The position numbers were made by a program, and so were the translations under genes. Below, piece by piece: positions 8,419 through 15,371 of a stretch of 64,000 bases of DNA; the stretch's first letter is position 1, and every line of letters starts with the position of its first letter. Below the pieces are notes generated by a model. It was not told where the DNA came from. It saw nothing but the letters and a program-made list of their open reading frames with translations, and did no database searches. Source of the stretch: an uncultured Collinsella sp. (lineage in GTDB: Bacteria; Actinomycetota; Coriobacteriia; Coriobacteriales; Coriobacteriaceae); the NCBI GenBank assembly GCA_902490405.1, contig CABUDS010000003.1:44206-108205 (forward strand). The letters run 5' to 3'.

Positions 8419-9453
8419 ATGGGTAAAACGGTTCTTACCTTCGGCGAGATCATGATGAGGCTCTCGCCCAAAGATCACCTGCGCATTGAGCAGGCCACCG
8501 AGTTTGATGTCCGCTACGGCGGCGCCGAGGCCAACACCGCCCTTTCCCTGGCCTACCAGGGTGACAAGGCAGCTTACGTCTCCGTTGTCCCGGCCAACCG
8601 TCTGGGCGAGTGCGCCCTGCGTTCGCTGAAGGTCTACGACGTCGATACCTCGCGCGTCGTGCGCCAGGGCGACCGTCTTGGTTCCTATGTGTTTGAGGTT
8701 GGCGCCTCGCAGCGCGGTAACGGCTGCGTCTACGACCGCAAGTATTCCGCCATCAACATGGCTAAGCGCGACGTCTTTGATTGGGACGAAATCCTCAAGG
8801 GCATCGACGTCTTCTACTTCTCTGGCGTGACGCCCGCCGTGTCCGACGAGATGGCCGCTGCCTGCAAGGATGCCCTCACCGCCTGCCGCGCCAAGGGCAT
8901 CACCACCGTGTGCGACGTGAACTATCGCGGCAAGATGTGGTCGCCCGAGAAGTCGCAGGCCACCATGAAGGAGCTCCTGCCGCTCGTCGACATCTGCATC
9001 GCCAACGACGAGGACGCGCCCGCTGGCCTCGGTATGACCTGCGCCTCCGGCTCCCTTGCCCACGGCATCGAGGAGCGCGACACCTACGTCGAGATGGCCC
9101 GTCAGATCTGCGCCGAGTACGGCTGCAAAAAGGTCGCCTCGGTCGTCCGTAACATCTCCTGCGTCGAGCGCTCCATCTGGATGGGCATGTTCTTTGACGC
9201 CGTGAGCGACGAGCACTGGTTCTCCCCCGCTCACGACGTGCACGTGCTCGAGGGCGTTGCCGCCGGCGACGCTTTCAACGCCGGTCTCGTCCATGCCCTC
9301 ATCAACGACTTTGACCCGCAGGACGCCGTCAACTACGCGATTGCGGCATCGATCCTCAAGCTCACCATCAAGGGCGATTCCAACTTGGTGACCGCAGACG
9401 AGATCGCAGCCGTGGCATTCGCCGCCGACGGTGGCACTCGCGTCGCGCGCTAA
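8419..9453 (+). CDS. kdgK: 2-keto-3-deoxygluconate kinase (PfkB family)
   Basis: Phosphorylates KDG to KDPG with ATP, the step where the galacturonate and unsaturated-uronate branches meet. It is 344 residues; the ATG at 8419 has AAGGAG ten bases upstream and begins the conserved MGKTVLTFGEIMMRLSP opening. PfkB family signatures are the N-terminal GG motif (FDVRYGGAEANTA), the central CDVNYRGKMWSPE block and the C-terminal GVAAGDAFNAG motif with the catalytic Asp. It is followed by kdgA with a long structured gap. Substrate assignment rests on the family and on the neighbouring KDPG aldolase. Confidence 0.92.
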   Translation: MGKTVLTFGEIMMRLSPKDHLRIEQATEFDVRYGGAEANTALSLAYQGDKAAYVSVVPANRLGECALRSLKVYDVDTSRVVRQGDRLGSYVFEVGASQRGNGCVYDRKYSAINMAKRDVFDWDEILKGIDVFYFSGVTPAVSDEMAAACKDALTACRAKGITTVCDVNYRGKMWSPEKSQATMKELLPLVDICIANDEDAPAGLGMTCASGSLAHGIEERDTYVEMARQICAEYGCKKVASVVRNISCVERSIWMGMFFDAVSDEHWFSPAHDVHVLEGVAAGDAFNAGLVHALINDFDPQDAVNYAIAASILKLTIKGDSNLVTADEIAAVAFAADGGTRVAR

Positions 9454-9468
9454 ACCGCCCCATTCCGT

Positions 9469-9516
9469 GGGCCGCAGTTCTCCATACCCATACCCCTGCG
9501 GCCCGATCCCCGATTT
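9469..9516 (+). terminator. Partial terminator after kdgK
   Basis: A 9-bp stem GGGCCGCAG/CTGCGGCCC (9469-9504) is followed after eight bases by a T5 run. Read-through into kdgA would still be needed unless kdgA has its own promoter, which I cannot identify. Confidence 0.55.
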
Positions 9517-9520
9517 TTCC

Positions 9521-9655
9521 GGTCGGGCAAAACCACCAGTCCCATTCCGGTTTTGCCCGGCATTTCCTATACGACTGGTCGCGTAGCCGGTTTTGGAATT
9601 GCTTGTGACCCCAAGCAGTGCCTCCGATAACCAATCCAAAATCGGCTCTTGACCA
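9521..9655 (+). ncRNA. Pseudoknotted leader RNA B1, upstream of kdgA
   Basis: Four pairings fit the sequence. P1 is GGGCAAAACC (9525-9534) with GGTTTTGCCC (9549-9558). A pseudoknot links ACCAGTC in the P1 loop (9535-9541) to GACTGGT (9573-9579). P3 is a 12-bp helix (9586-9597 with 9635-9646) extended by GGTC/GACC (9577-9580 with 9651-9654, competing with part of the pseudoknot). P4 is GCTTG/CAAGC (9601-9605 with 9612-9616). The strand AGTGCCTCCGATAACC after P4 and the P1 loop CAGTCCCATTCC are identical in a second copy at 11772-11895, where all helices have different but paired sequence. This is the pattern of a cis-regulatory RNA. I do not recognise it as a known class. Confidence 0.72.
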
Positions 9656-9707
9656 GCGCATTTGGCAACTATGCGCCCACGCGCGCCACACATTCGAAAG
9701 GAACACC

Positions 9708-10349
9708 ATGTTCGATCAGTTCTACACCACGCTTGAGTCCCTGGGCATCGTGCCCGTCGTCGTGCTCGATAAGGTCGAGGACGCCGCTCCGCTCGCTCAC
9801 GCCCTTATGGCAGCTGGCATGAAGTCCGCCGAGGTCACCTTCCGCACCGCCTGCGCCGCCGAGTGCATCGCCGCTATGGCCGAGGCCGAGCCCGAGATGT
9901 GTGTTGGCGCCGGCACCGTCCTGACCGTCGAGCAGGTTGAGCAGGCCCGCGCCGCCGGCGCCAAGTTCATCGTCTCCCCGGGCTATAACGAGGACGTCGT
10001 GAAGCACTGCATCGACATCGACCTGCCCGTCCTTCCCGGCACCGTGACCCCCTCCGAGGTCACCGCCGCCGAGAACCTTGGCCTCAAGGTCACCAAGTTC
10101 TTCCCCGCGGCCCAGTATGGCGGACTCAACACCATCAAGGCCCTCGCCGCCCCGTTTGTCGGCCATCGCTTTATGCCCACCGGCGGCGTGAGCACCGCTA
10201 ACGTCGAGGAGTACCTGAGCTCGAGCGCCATCATCGCCTGCGGTGGCACCTGGATGGTCAAGCCGGCCCTGTTCGCCGACGGCGACTTCTCCAAGGTCGA
10301 GCAGATCGCCCGCGAGGCCATGGACGTCGTCAAGAAGGTCCGCGGCTAA
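9708..10349 (+). CDS. kdgA: KDPG aldolase (2-keto-3-deoxy-6-phosphogluconate aldolase)
   Basis: Splits KDPG to pyruvate and glyceraldehyde 3-phosphate. It is 213 residues, the usual family length; GAAAGGA precedes the ATG at 9708. A class I aldolase TIM barrel is shown by the AEVTFRT motif with the general-base Glu and the Schiff-base Lys in KVTKFFPA. The GAGTVLT and PTGGVS phosphate-binding turns are present. It could also accept the galactose-type epimer, since the Eda family is variable. It is the last step of the uronate route encoded in this region and is preceded by structured RNA B1. Confidence 0.95.
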   Translation: MFDQFYTTLESLGIVPVVVLDKVEDAAPLAHALMAAGMKSAEVTFRTACAAECIAAMAEAEPEMCVGAGTVLTVEQVEQARAAGAKFIVSPGYNEDVVKHCIDIDLPVLPGTVTPSEVTAAENLGLKVTKFFPAAQYGGLNTIKALAAPFVGHRFMPTGGVSTANVEEYLSSSAIIACGGTWMVKPALFADGDFSKVEQIAREAMDVVKKVRG

Positions 10350-10424
10350 CCCTGCCATTTGGGTACGGGGTAGATATGGTAGGTTTTCTGCTTGACTTCC
10401 CCGTTTGATCCGCTCTCTATCGTG

Positions 10425-10455
10425 GGGGCGCGGCCACGGTTGCGCCCCTTTAAAA
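10425..10455 (+). terminator. Hairpin with short T/A tail after kdgA
   Basis: GGGGCGC/GCGCCCC with a 10-base loop followed by TTTAAAA, about 75 bases after the kdgA stop. Confidence 0.5.
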
Positions 10456-10553
10456 CGGCTCGGAAGCGCGCCGTTTCCGTCACGAACAAGAACCGAAACC
10501 GTCTTGTATGCTGATAGAACGTGACGGAAGCGACACGCACCCGAGCCGCTTTT
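10456..10553 (+). ncRNA. Long two-part stem with nested hairpin downstream of kdgA
   Basis: CGGCTCGG (10456-10463) pairs with CCGAGCCG (10541-10548), inside it CCGTTTCCGTCACG-like strands pair with CGTGACGGAAGCG, and the tip holds ACAAGA/TCTTGT. CTTTT follows. It may simply be a terminator, but the layered form and about 100-base length are more than a terminator needs. Confidence 0.4.
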
Positions 10554-10615
10554 CCCACTCGACTGGCAGCCGTGCTCAGCTAAGTCACTTTGACAAAAAC
10601 CAACCCGCCAAAACA

Positions 10616-10687
10616 GCTGCGGCGCCGTCTGGAGGAATGGGCCCCTGCTTCCGGTCTTTTCCTCCAAGCGGCGCCGCAGCCTTTTTA
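10616..10687 (+). terminator. Strong terminator downstream of kdgA
   Basis: A stem of about 22 bp with one internal mismatch zone (10616-10637 with 10659-10680) is followed by CTTTTT. The end of the plus-strand kdg unit, facing the convergent GntR gene. Confidence 0.75.
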
Positions 10688-10709
10688 CGCCCCAATAGCA
10701 CCCCCGCAC

Positions 10710-10772
10710 TTGCGGTGAAATACGGACTGTTTACGCCGCCAGAACCGCAAAACAGTCCATATTTCACCGCAA
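10710..10772. repeat. Inverted-repeat element, GCGGTGAAATACGGAC family
   Basis: Arms of 23 bases at 10710-10732 and 10750-10772 pair with one mismatch. A second member with the same arm sequence lies at 18414-18474. Both sit just downstream of minus-strand genes. Confidence 0.6.
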
Positions 10773-10789
10773 CTAAGTAAGGGAGCGAG

Positions 10790-11482
10790 TTAGATGGCCG
10801 AGTCTTTGGGCAGCTCGAAATAGTCGGGATGTAAGGCGATAACCGGGCCCTGCTCCTCGGGCATCAGATGCAAGTGCGTCTCTGCCAGATAGCTCGCCGT
10901 GTCGGTATCACCCTTCTTAATGGCCTCGAGAATCCGGCGATGCTGACGACGGATCGGCTCCCAATCCAAATCCTGCGACACCATACGTAACCAGTTGTAT
11001 CGCTCAAAATGCGTGTTGACGCTCTTCATCCAATCCCACAACATGTGGCGGCCGGCAATCTCAAAGCACGTCTCGTGGAACAGGTTGTCCAGGTCGAAAA
11101 AGCGGCGCGTTTCTCGATGGTCGAGCGACTCGGACTCGGCCAGAATCTGCTCAAGCCGATCCTTTTGCTCGGGCGTGGCGGCCGAACAGCATTTAATGAG
11201 CACGCTTCTCTCGAGTTTCTCGCGCAAGAAACAGGCGTTCTCGGCGCGCTCCATGCTGATTTTTGAGACATAGGTGCCGCTTTTGGGCCGTGTTTCCACC
11301 AGCTCTTGCTCACGCAGGCGCACAAAGGACTCGCGAATGGGCGTGCGCCCGATTCCCGTCTCCTTTTCCAGACCGATCGCTGATAAGCGCGTGCCGGGCT
11401 TGAGCTCGGCATAGATGATCTTGGAGCGCAATGCGTTGTATGCCTGATCTTGCAGGCTCTGATAATGCTGGTGCTGTTCCAT
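10790..11482 (-). CDS. GntR-family regulator, FadR/FCD subgroup
   Basis: A 230-residue DNA-binding regulator. The N-terminal winged helix (AYNALRSKIIYAELKPGTRL ... TPIRESFVRLREQELVE) is followed by an all-helical FCD ligand-binding domain with the metal-binding His positions (DLDNLFHETCFE ... HRRILEAI ... AETHLH). FadR-type GntR proteins of this subgroup often sense hexuronates or their aldonic acids. I start it at the ATG at 11482 with GAGGG nearby; a GTG at 11524 is also open. It sits between kdgA and the YczE-type gene, so control of the uronate region is likely, but I cannot assign its operator. Confidence 0.88.
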   Translation of the reverse strand: MEQHQHYQSLQDQAYNALRSKIIYAELKPGTRLSAIGLEKETGIGRTPIRESFVRLREQELVETRPKSGTYVSKISMERAENACFLREKLERSVLIKCCSAATPEQKDRLEQILAESESLDHRETRRFFDLDNLFHETCFEIAGRHMLWDWMKSVNTHFERYNWLRMVSQDLDWEPIRRQHRRILEAIKKGDTDTASYLAETHLHLMPEEQGPVIALHPDYFELPKDSAI

Positions 11483-11607
11483 AAAGCCCTCGAATGAAGC
11501 CCACGGTTTGTCGAATAACTCCACGTAATACTATCGCATCCCCCATCCCACGGCGATGTTTGAGGGGTAGGGCCGGGATTCGGCTTTTGACCGATAAGTT
11601 GTTGCAA

Positions 11608-11627
11608 TTAGGTGAACGTTCACCTAA
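11608..11627. promoter_or_regulatory. Operator GGTGAACGTTCACC, perfect 20-bp palindrome
   Basis: TTAGGTGAACGTTCACCTAA is a full palindrome with a central CG. It is the best copy of the palindrome found before kduD, GH105, the GPH transporter and uxaC. Here it lies just upstream of the promoter of the YczE-type gene. Confidence 0.8.
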
Positions 11628-11643
11628 TTTCTTCTATTTCGCT

Positions 11644-11670
11644 TTGCAAATGGATTCCCATACGTATACT
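11644..11670 (+). promoter_or_regulatory. Promoter of the YczE-type gene
   Basis: TTGCAA and TATACT with a 15-bp gap, the same arrangement as the kdgK promoter. Confidence 0.55.
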
Positions 11671-11679
11671 AAATCTCAA

Positions 11680-11693
11680 CGAAACCGATTTCG
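11680..11693 (+). promoter_or_regulatory. LacI-type operator CGAAACCGATTTCG
   Basis: Identical to the first kdgK operator (8287-8300) and at the same distance downstream of the -10 box. Confidence 0.7.
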
Positions 11694-11700
11694 TCAAGCC

Positions 11701-11752
11701 TGGGCAATAGGATGCTAAGACGCACCCTACCATCTTGGCATCCTATTGCCCA
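11701..11752 (+). ncRNA. Leader hairpin A2 with conserved loop
   Basis: A perfect 15-bp stem (11701-11715 with 11738-11752). Its loop, AAGACGCACCCTACCATCTT at the core, differs at two positions from that of A1 before kdgK, while the stem sequence is unrelated. No T-run follows. It leads directly into structured RNA B2. Confidence 0.6.
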
Positions 11753-11771
11753 TGCCATTTGCTTTCTTCCC

Positions 11772-11895
11772 GTCTCGTTGAGCCCTTCAGTCCCATTCCG
11801 GCACAACGAGACATTCCTAGACGACTGACCATGGGGCCGGCTTTTCTGCCGTTGAGGCAGTGCCTCCGATAACCCTCTTTTTGCCGGCCCAGGTC
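11772..11895 (+). ncRNA. Pseudoknotted leader RNA B2, upstream of the YczE-type gene
   Basis: Second copy of the element described at 9521-9655. P1 is GTCTCGTTG/CAACGAGAC (11772-11780 with 11804-11812). The pseudoknot is CAGTC (11788-11792) with GACTG (11823-11827). P3 is GGCCGGC/GCCGGCC with a GACC/GGTC extension (11827-11841 with 11883-11895). P4 is CTGCC/GGCAG. The invariant AGTGCCTCCGATAACC strand is at 11859-11874. It ends 45 bases before the start codon. Confidence 0.72.
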
Positions 11896-11940
11896 AGGCA
11901 TTTCTCTTTAAATATCCTTCAATCGAAAGGATGCAGCAGC

Positions 11941-12624
11941 ATGCGACCGCTCATCATCATGCATGGCGAGAAGATCGACTGGCGTCATACCGTCATAAGA
12001 ATGCTGATGTATCTGGCGGGCGTTGCCGTGCTGGCACTCGGTATGAGCCTCCAGACGGCATCTGGCCTGGGCGTCGCCGCGCTCACGTGCTTTGCCACGA
12101 CCCTATCCATGCTCACGGGCAAGACGCTCGGCTTTTGGATTACAACTACCTATGTCGCTTACATCGCGGCGCAGCTCGCCATCTTGCGACGCGAATTTCA
12201 ACCGCGCATTTTGCTCGAGCTTTGCTTTTCAACGCTAATGGGCGGCTTCACCGATCTGTTCATGGCGTTCAACCCGCTGCATCCCACGGCGCTCCCCGCG
12301 CAGGTTGCGACCATGCTGCTCTCCCTCGCTATCACCGCATTTGGCGTCAGTCTCGTCGTCAACATGGGCGTTGTCCCCAACGCACCCGACGGCTTGGTGC
12401 AGGTCATTGCGGAAAAGCTCAAGCGCCGTTTTGGAGACGTAAAGGTCATGTTCGATTGCTCGCATGTCGCCGCCTCGCTCACGCTGTCGCTGGTATGCAT
12501 GCACAACTTAGGCGGCTTTGGCGTAACCACCGCCATCTCGGCACTGTTCTTGGGCCACATCATCAACTTCGCCAACAAGCTGTTTGCCCAGCGATTCGTC
12601 CGCATGGCGTTTGGCGCCAAATAG
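11941..12624 (+). CDS. YczE-type integral membrane protein
   Basis: A 227-residue membrane protein with about five hydrophobic helices, beginning MRPLIIMHGEKIDWRH; GAAAGGA lies ten bases before this ATG. The RMLMYLAGVAVLALGMSLQ opening and the NMGVVPNAPDGLVQ loop are typical of the YczE/YitT-like family, whose biochemical role is not established. It has the same promoter, the same LacI-type operator and the same two leader RNAs as the kdgK-kdgA unit, plus a perfect GGTGAACGTTCACC operator. That links it firmly to uronate metabolism, perhaps as a transporter or exporter for a sugar acid. This link is inferred from regulation only. Confidence 0.75.
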   Translation: MRPLIIMHGEKIDWRHTVIRMLMYLAGVAVLALGMSLQTASGLGVAALTCFATTLSMLTGKTLGFWITTTYVAYIAAQLAILRREFQPRILLELCFSTLMGGFTDLFMAFNPLHPTALPAQVATMLLSLAITAFGVSLVVNMGVVPNAPDGLVQVIAEKLKRRFGDVKVMFDCSHVAASLTLSLVCMHNLGGFGVTTAISALFLGHIINFANKLFAQRFVRMAFGAK

Positions 12625-12793
12625 CGAACAGCCGCGGAGCAAACGAGGCTCGAGTGCCCGGCATATCGATGTCGCAAATAACGACGCACGCGCTATACGG
12701 ACGATGAGGAATAGCCCGTCGCAAACCCCGCAAGCGGAGCTATATGTTGCTATAACTTGACATAAATTGGTCCATTGCCAGCCGGCATGCAAA

Positions 12794-12823
12794 AGGCCCC
12801 AAGCCATTCGCGGCTTGGGGCCT
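12794..12823 (-). terminator. Terminator of the AlbA-domain gene
   Basis: AGGCCCCAAGCC/GGCTTGGGGCCT with a 6-base loop, followed on the minus strand by TTTTGC, 25 bases after the stop. Confidence 0.8.
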
Positions 12824-12847
12824 GCCTGGTAACACAGGTCTTTCGGA

Positions 12848-14101
12848 CTACGCTCGCTCGTATTTCGTGGCGCGGCCTGTCCCCTGTTTCATGATCGCGT
12901 TTCGGCTGAGCAGAGATTCGAGCGCGGACAATGTTCGCGCACGGCTCAGCCCCGTCTGTTTCTCAATCTCACTTCGCGACATAATTCGTCCGCCCGACAA
13001 GGCCTTAAGAACCTGAGCCTCTTCTCCAGACCCTTCAAAGGCATCGGTAACGGGCAACGCGACAGCTACCACGCCGCCACGAATATCAAAGACCGGCTGA
13101 TTAATCGAATCGCGATAGGCACGCCTAATGCGCGCAATTCCCGTTCCAAACTTCTCGATATAGTCCAACTTTAAGAAGACCTCGGCAACGATGGGATTTC
13201 TGAGCACGGATATCTGTCCATACAGGTATTGCTCCGTCGTCAAGCCAGCGGGCAACGACCCGGGTGAAGTCACAACGACGCGATCATCATACAGAGCAAC
13301 CTGAACATTCGCTTGCACGTCCCACGTCCGATGCACTAGAGCGTTTGCAACTGCCTCGCGGAATGCCTCGAGGGGAATCCGGTCGGTCTGAACACGCTCG
13401 ACACCTTCGATGCGCTCATAACGATAGTAGCGCGCGAACATGGCAACTGCTCTATCGACCTGCTCAATTGCAGACAGGCCCGTCGTCGTCTCACGATCTA
13501 AAAGCACGTCCTCGGTGTCGCCAAAACGAACGCAGTCGATGCCCGGAAATTCGTTGTTATCCGCCAATATCGCCGCGGCATTGGTATAGCCATCCTTGCC
13601 GAGCAGGCGAAGCGTTCGCATGATATCCGACGTGAGCTCAGAAATGCCTAGATGCTCGATGCACTTGTGTTCGAGCGTATGAAAACTCAGGTCCTGGCGA
13701 GCCGAGGTGAGCGCATCGAACGTCAGATTGCTGCCTTCGAGCGTCAGCCTGCCGTACTCAAAACGGTCGACCTCTACCGTCGCCGAATCATTTCGCCTGT
13801 AGGCCTTCCCCTTGCTTCGATAGGGCTTGTCCTGCCCCTCGTAAACCGTAAGCGTTACAGTTCCGCGGTTCTCGTCGAGCTCGAGCGTGTAACGAGGCGC
13901 AGGATCCAGACTGTCATTAATCATGTTCTCGATGCGCAGACACTCCGCAACCGGGTCAGAAAGACCGACTGCAACACCACCGTCGTCAACGCCAAACTCT
14001 ATCTTGCCCGTCCCGTAGTTTGCATAGGCGCTCACCGTTTTAAGAAACGTCGGCGTTACGCTTTCCTTGTATTCGACGGTAGGACTCTCTCTGACAACCA
14101 T
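12848..14101 (-). CDS. AlbA/Schlafen-like domain protein with GHKL-type ATPase region and C-terminal winged helix
   Basis: A 417-residue putative regulator. The N-terminal AlbA_2 (Schlafen AAA_4-like) domain is shown by ESPTVEYKES and FGVDDGGVAVGL. The middle has PLEAFREAVANALVHR and GSLPAGLT, like the HATPase_c_4 region of this family. The C-terminus has a winged helix (MSRSEIEKQTGLSRARTLSALESLL). The ATG at 14101 has GAAGGA eight bases upstream; two upstream ATGs in frame lack a site. The gene interrupts the uronate region and its base use is less GC-rich than its neighbours, so it may be a recent arrival. Its upstream region carries a striking array of repeats that may be its own operators. 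Function unknown. Confidence 0.8.
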   Translation of the reverse strand: MVVRESPTVEYKESVTPTFLKTVSAYANYGTGKIEFGVDDGGVAVGLSDPVAECLRIENMINDSLDPAPRYTLELDENRGTVTLTVYEGQDKPYRSKGKAYRRNDSATVEVDRFEYGRLTLEGSNLTFDALTSARQDLSFHTLEHKCIEHLGISELTSDIMRTLRLLGKDGYTNAAAILADNNEFPGIDCVRFGDTEDVLLDRETTTGLSAIEQVDRAVAMFARYYRYERIEGVERVQTDRIPLEAFREAVANALVHRTWDVQANVQVALYDDRVVVTSPGSLPAGLTTEQYLYGQISVLRNPIVAEVFLKLDYIEKFGTGIARIRRAYRDSINQPVFDIRGGVVAVALPVTDAFEGSGEEAQVLKALSGGRIMSRSEIEKQTGLSRARTLSALESLLSRNAIMKQGTGRATKYERA

Positions 14102-14143
14102 ACGTACGGTCCTTCTCCTTTTCATGCTCATCTGAACCGTATT

Positions 14144-14212
14144 ATAAGACGAAAAACATTTGCGTACGGCTTAGAACCAGACGCAAACTGTTTTCGTCTT
14201 ATTTGCGTACGG
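14144..14212. promoter_or_regulatory. Inverted and direct repeat array upstream of the AlbA-domain gene
   Basis: ATAAGACGAAAA (14144-14155) and TTTTCGTCTTAT (14191-14202) form a perfect inverted pair, and inside it TTTGCGT (14159-14165) and ACGCAAA (14181-14187) form another on the same centre. ATTTGCGTACGG occurs directly repeated at 14158-14169 and 14201-14212. The array overlaps a minus-strand -10-like TATAAT (14141-14146), so it is well placed as an operator cluster. Confidence 0.6.
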
Positions 14213-14299
14213 AAACTAGATACAAATTTCACGTTCATACGACTATTTACCAAACGCATAGTGTTTTCGTCCGGCAATGCGTCCGTAATCCAAACAAAA

Positions 14300-14330
14300 A
14301 GGCCCCGAGCTCGTGTTGAACTCGGGACCT
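14300..14330 (-). terminator. Hairpin with T5 on the minus strand
   Basis: A 10-bp stem with one wobble (14321-14330 with 14300-14309), followed on the minus strand by TTTTTGTTTGG. No convincing gene feeds it; the 14331-14430 stretch upstream shows no coding sequence I trust. Confidence 0.5.
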
Positions 14331-14430
14331 CTTGCGCCGCGCATCTATGAGAGGAGAAATGCGATGCGCACGGGCGCTACTCCATGTAGCAGATATCGCG
14401 ACGAGCGGCTGCAACCGTTCACCTTTTAAA

Positions 14431-14445
14431 AGTGAACGTTCACCT
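14431..14445. promoter_or_regulatory. Operator AGTGAACGTTCACCT before kduD
   Basis: Near-perfect copy of the GGTGAACGTTCACC palindrome. An extra half-site ACCGTTCACC lies at 14414-14423. A TATACT -10-like box follows at 14486-14491. Confidence 0.7.
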
Positions 14446-14520
14446 GATTCTAGGAAAACCTGACTTTTAATTCCTCCGCTTCTCCTATACTGAACTTGTA
14501 ATAGAAGCAAGACTTATATA

Positions 14521-14536
14521 GATGAACGTTTCTTTT
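14521..14536 (+). promoter_or_regulatory. Degenerate operator in the kduD leader
   Basis: GATGAACGTTTCTTTT keeps the TGAACGTT core. It lies directly before the ribosome binding site. Confidence 0.4.
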
Positions 14537-14548
14537 GGAAGGATTGTA

Positions 14549-15358
14549 ATGTCTAACCTTATGGACAGCTTCCGCCTAGACGGCAAGGTCGCGCTCGTGA
14601 CCGGCGCCACCTATGGCATCGGCATGGCCATGGCCGAGGCACTCGGCGAAGCCGGCGCCAGGATCGCCTTTAACGCCCGTCACGCCGACAAGGTCGCCGA
14701 GGCCGAGAAGCACTACCGCGAGCTGGGCTTTGATGCTCACGGCTATGTTGCCGACGTCACCGACGAGGCCGTCGTCGCCGAGCTCATCGCCAAGATCGAG
14801 GCCGATTTTGACACCACGCCCGACATTCTGGTCAACAACGCCGGCGTCATCCAGCGCACCCCGATGCTCGACATGAGCGCCGAGGACTTCCGTCGCGTCG
14901 TCGACATCGACCTCAATGCCCCGTTTATCGTGTCCAAGGCCTGCCTGCCGGGCATGATCGCCAAGGGTCACGGCAAGATCATCAATATCTGCTCCATGAT
15001 GAGCGAGCTGGGCCGCGAAACCATCGCTGGCTACGCCGCCGCCAAGGGCGGACTCAAGATGCTCACCAAGAACATCTGCTCCGAGTTTGGCGAGGCCAAT
15101 ATCCAGTGCAACGGCATTGGGCCGGGCTACATTGCCACGCCGCAGACCGCGCCGCTGCGCGAGACGCAGCCCGATGGCAGCCGTCACCCGTTCGACCAGT
15201 TCATCATTGCCAAGACGCCGGCAGCCCGTTGGGGCACGCCCGAGGACCTGAAGGGTCCCGCCGTGTTCCTGGCTTCCGATGCTTCGAACTTCGTCAACGG
15301 GCACATTCTGTACGTGGACGGCGGCATACTCGCCTACATCGGCAAACAGCCGCAGTAA
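14549..15358 (+). CDS. kduD: KduD-type short-chain dehydrogenase (DKII to KDG)
   Basis: A 269-residue NAD(P)-dependent short-chain dehydrogenase. Cofactor motif TGATYGIG at about 20, NNAG, catalytic Ser in CSMMSELG and the YAAAKGG Tyr-Lys pair are all intact. GGAAGGA precedes the ATG at 14549. Close relatives are annotated either as gluconate 5-dehydrogenase or as KduD/DhuD, which reduces 2,5-diketo-3-deoxygluconate to KDG. The RpiB-type isomerase next door and the GH105 hydrolase in the same region favour the second role. The operator upstream places it in the GGTGAACGTTCACC regulon. Confidence 0.88.
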   Translation: MSNLMDSFRLDGKVALVTGATYGIGMAMAEALGEAGARIAFNARHADKVAEAEKHYRELGFDAHGYVADVTDEAVVAELIAKIEADFDTTPDILVNNAGVIQRTPMLDMSAEDFRRVVDIDLNAPFIVSKACLPGMIAKGHGKIINICSMMSELGRETIAGYAAAKGGLKMLTKNICSEFGEANIQCNGIGPGYIATPQTAPLRETQPDGSRHPFDQFIIAKTPAARWGTPEDLKGPAVFLASDASNFVNGHILYVDGGILAYIGKQPQ

Positions 15359-15371
15359 GGAAACTGGGCGA

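Noticed and set aside
14300..14345. Possible tRNA fragment with a GAGTTCAA T-loop-like string
   Set aside because: The stem and loop lengths do not fit a tRNA T arm, and no acceptor or anticodon arm is present. It is a terminator hairpin.
14247..14510. Minus-strand frame of 87 codons between the AlbA gene and kduD
   Set aside because: It overlaps the operator and promoter of kduD, has no ribosome binding site and no family resemblance. The hairpin at 14300 lies inside it.
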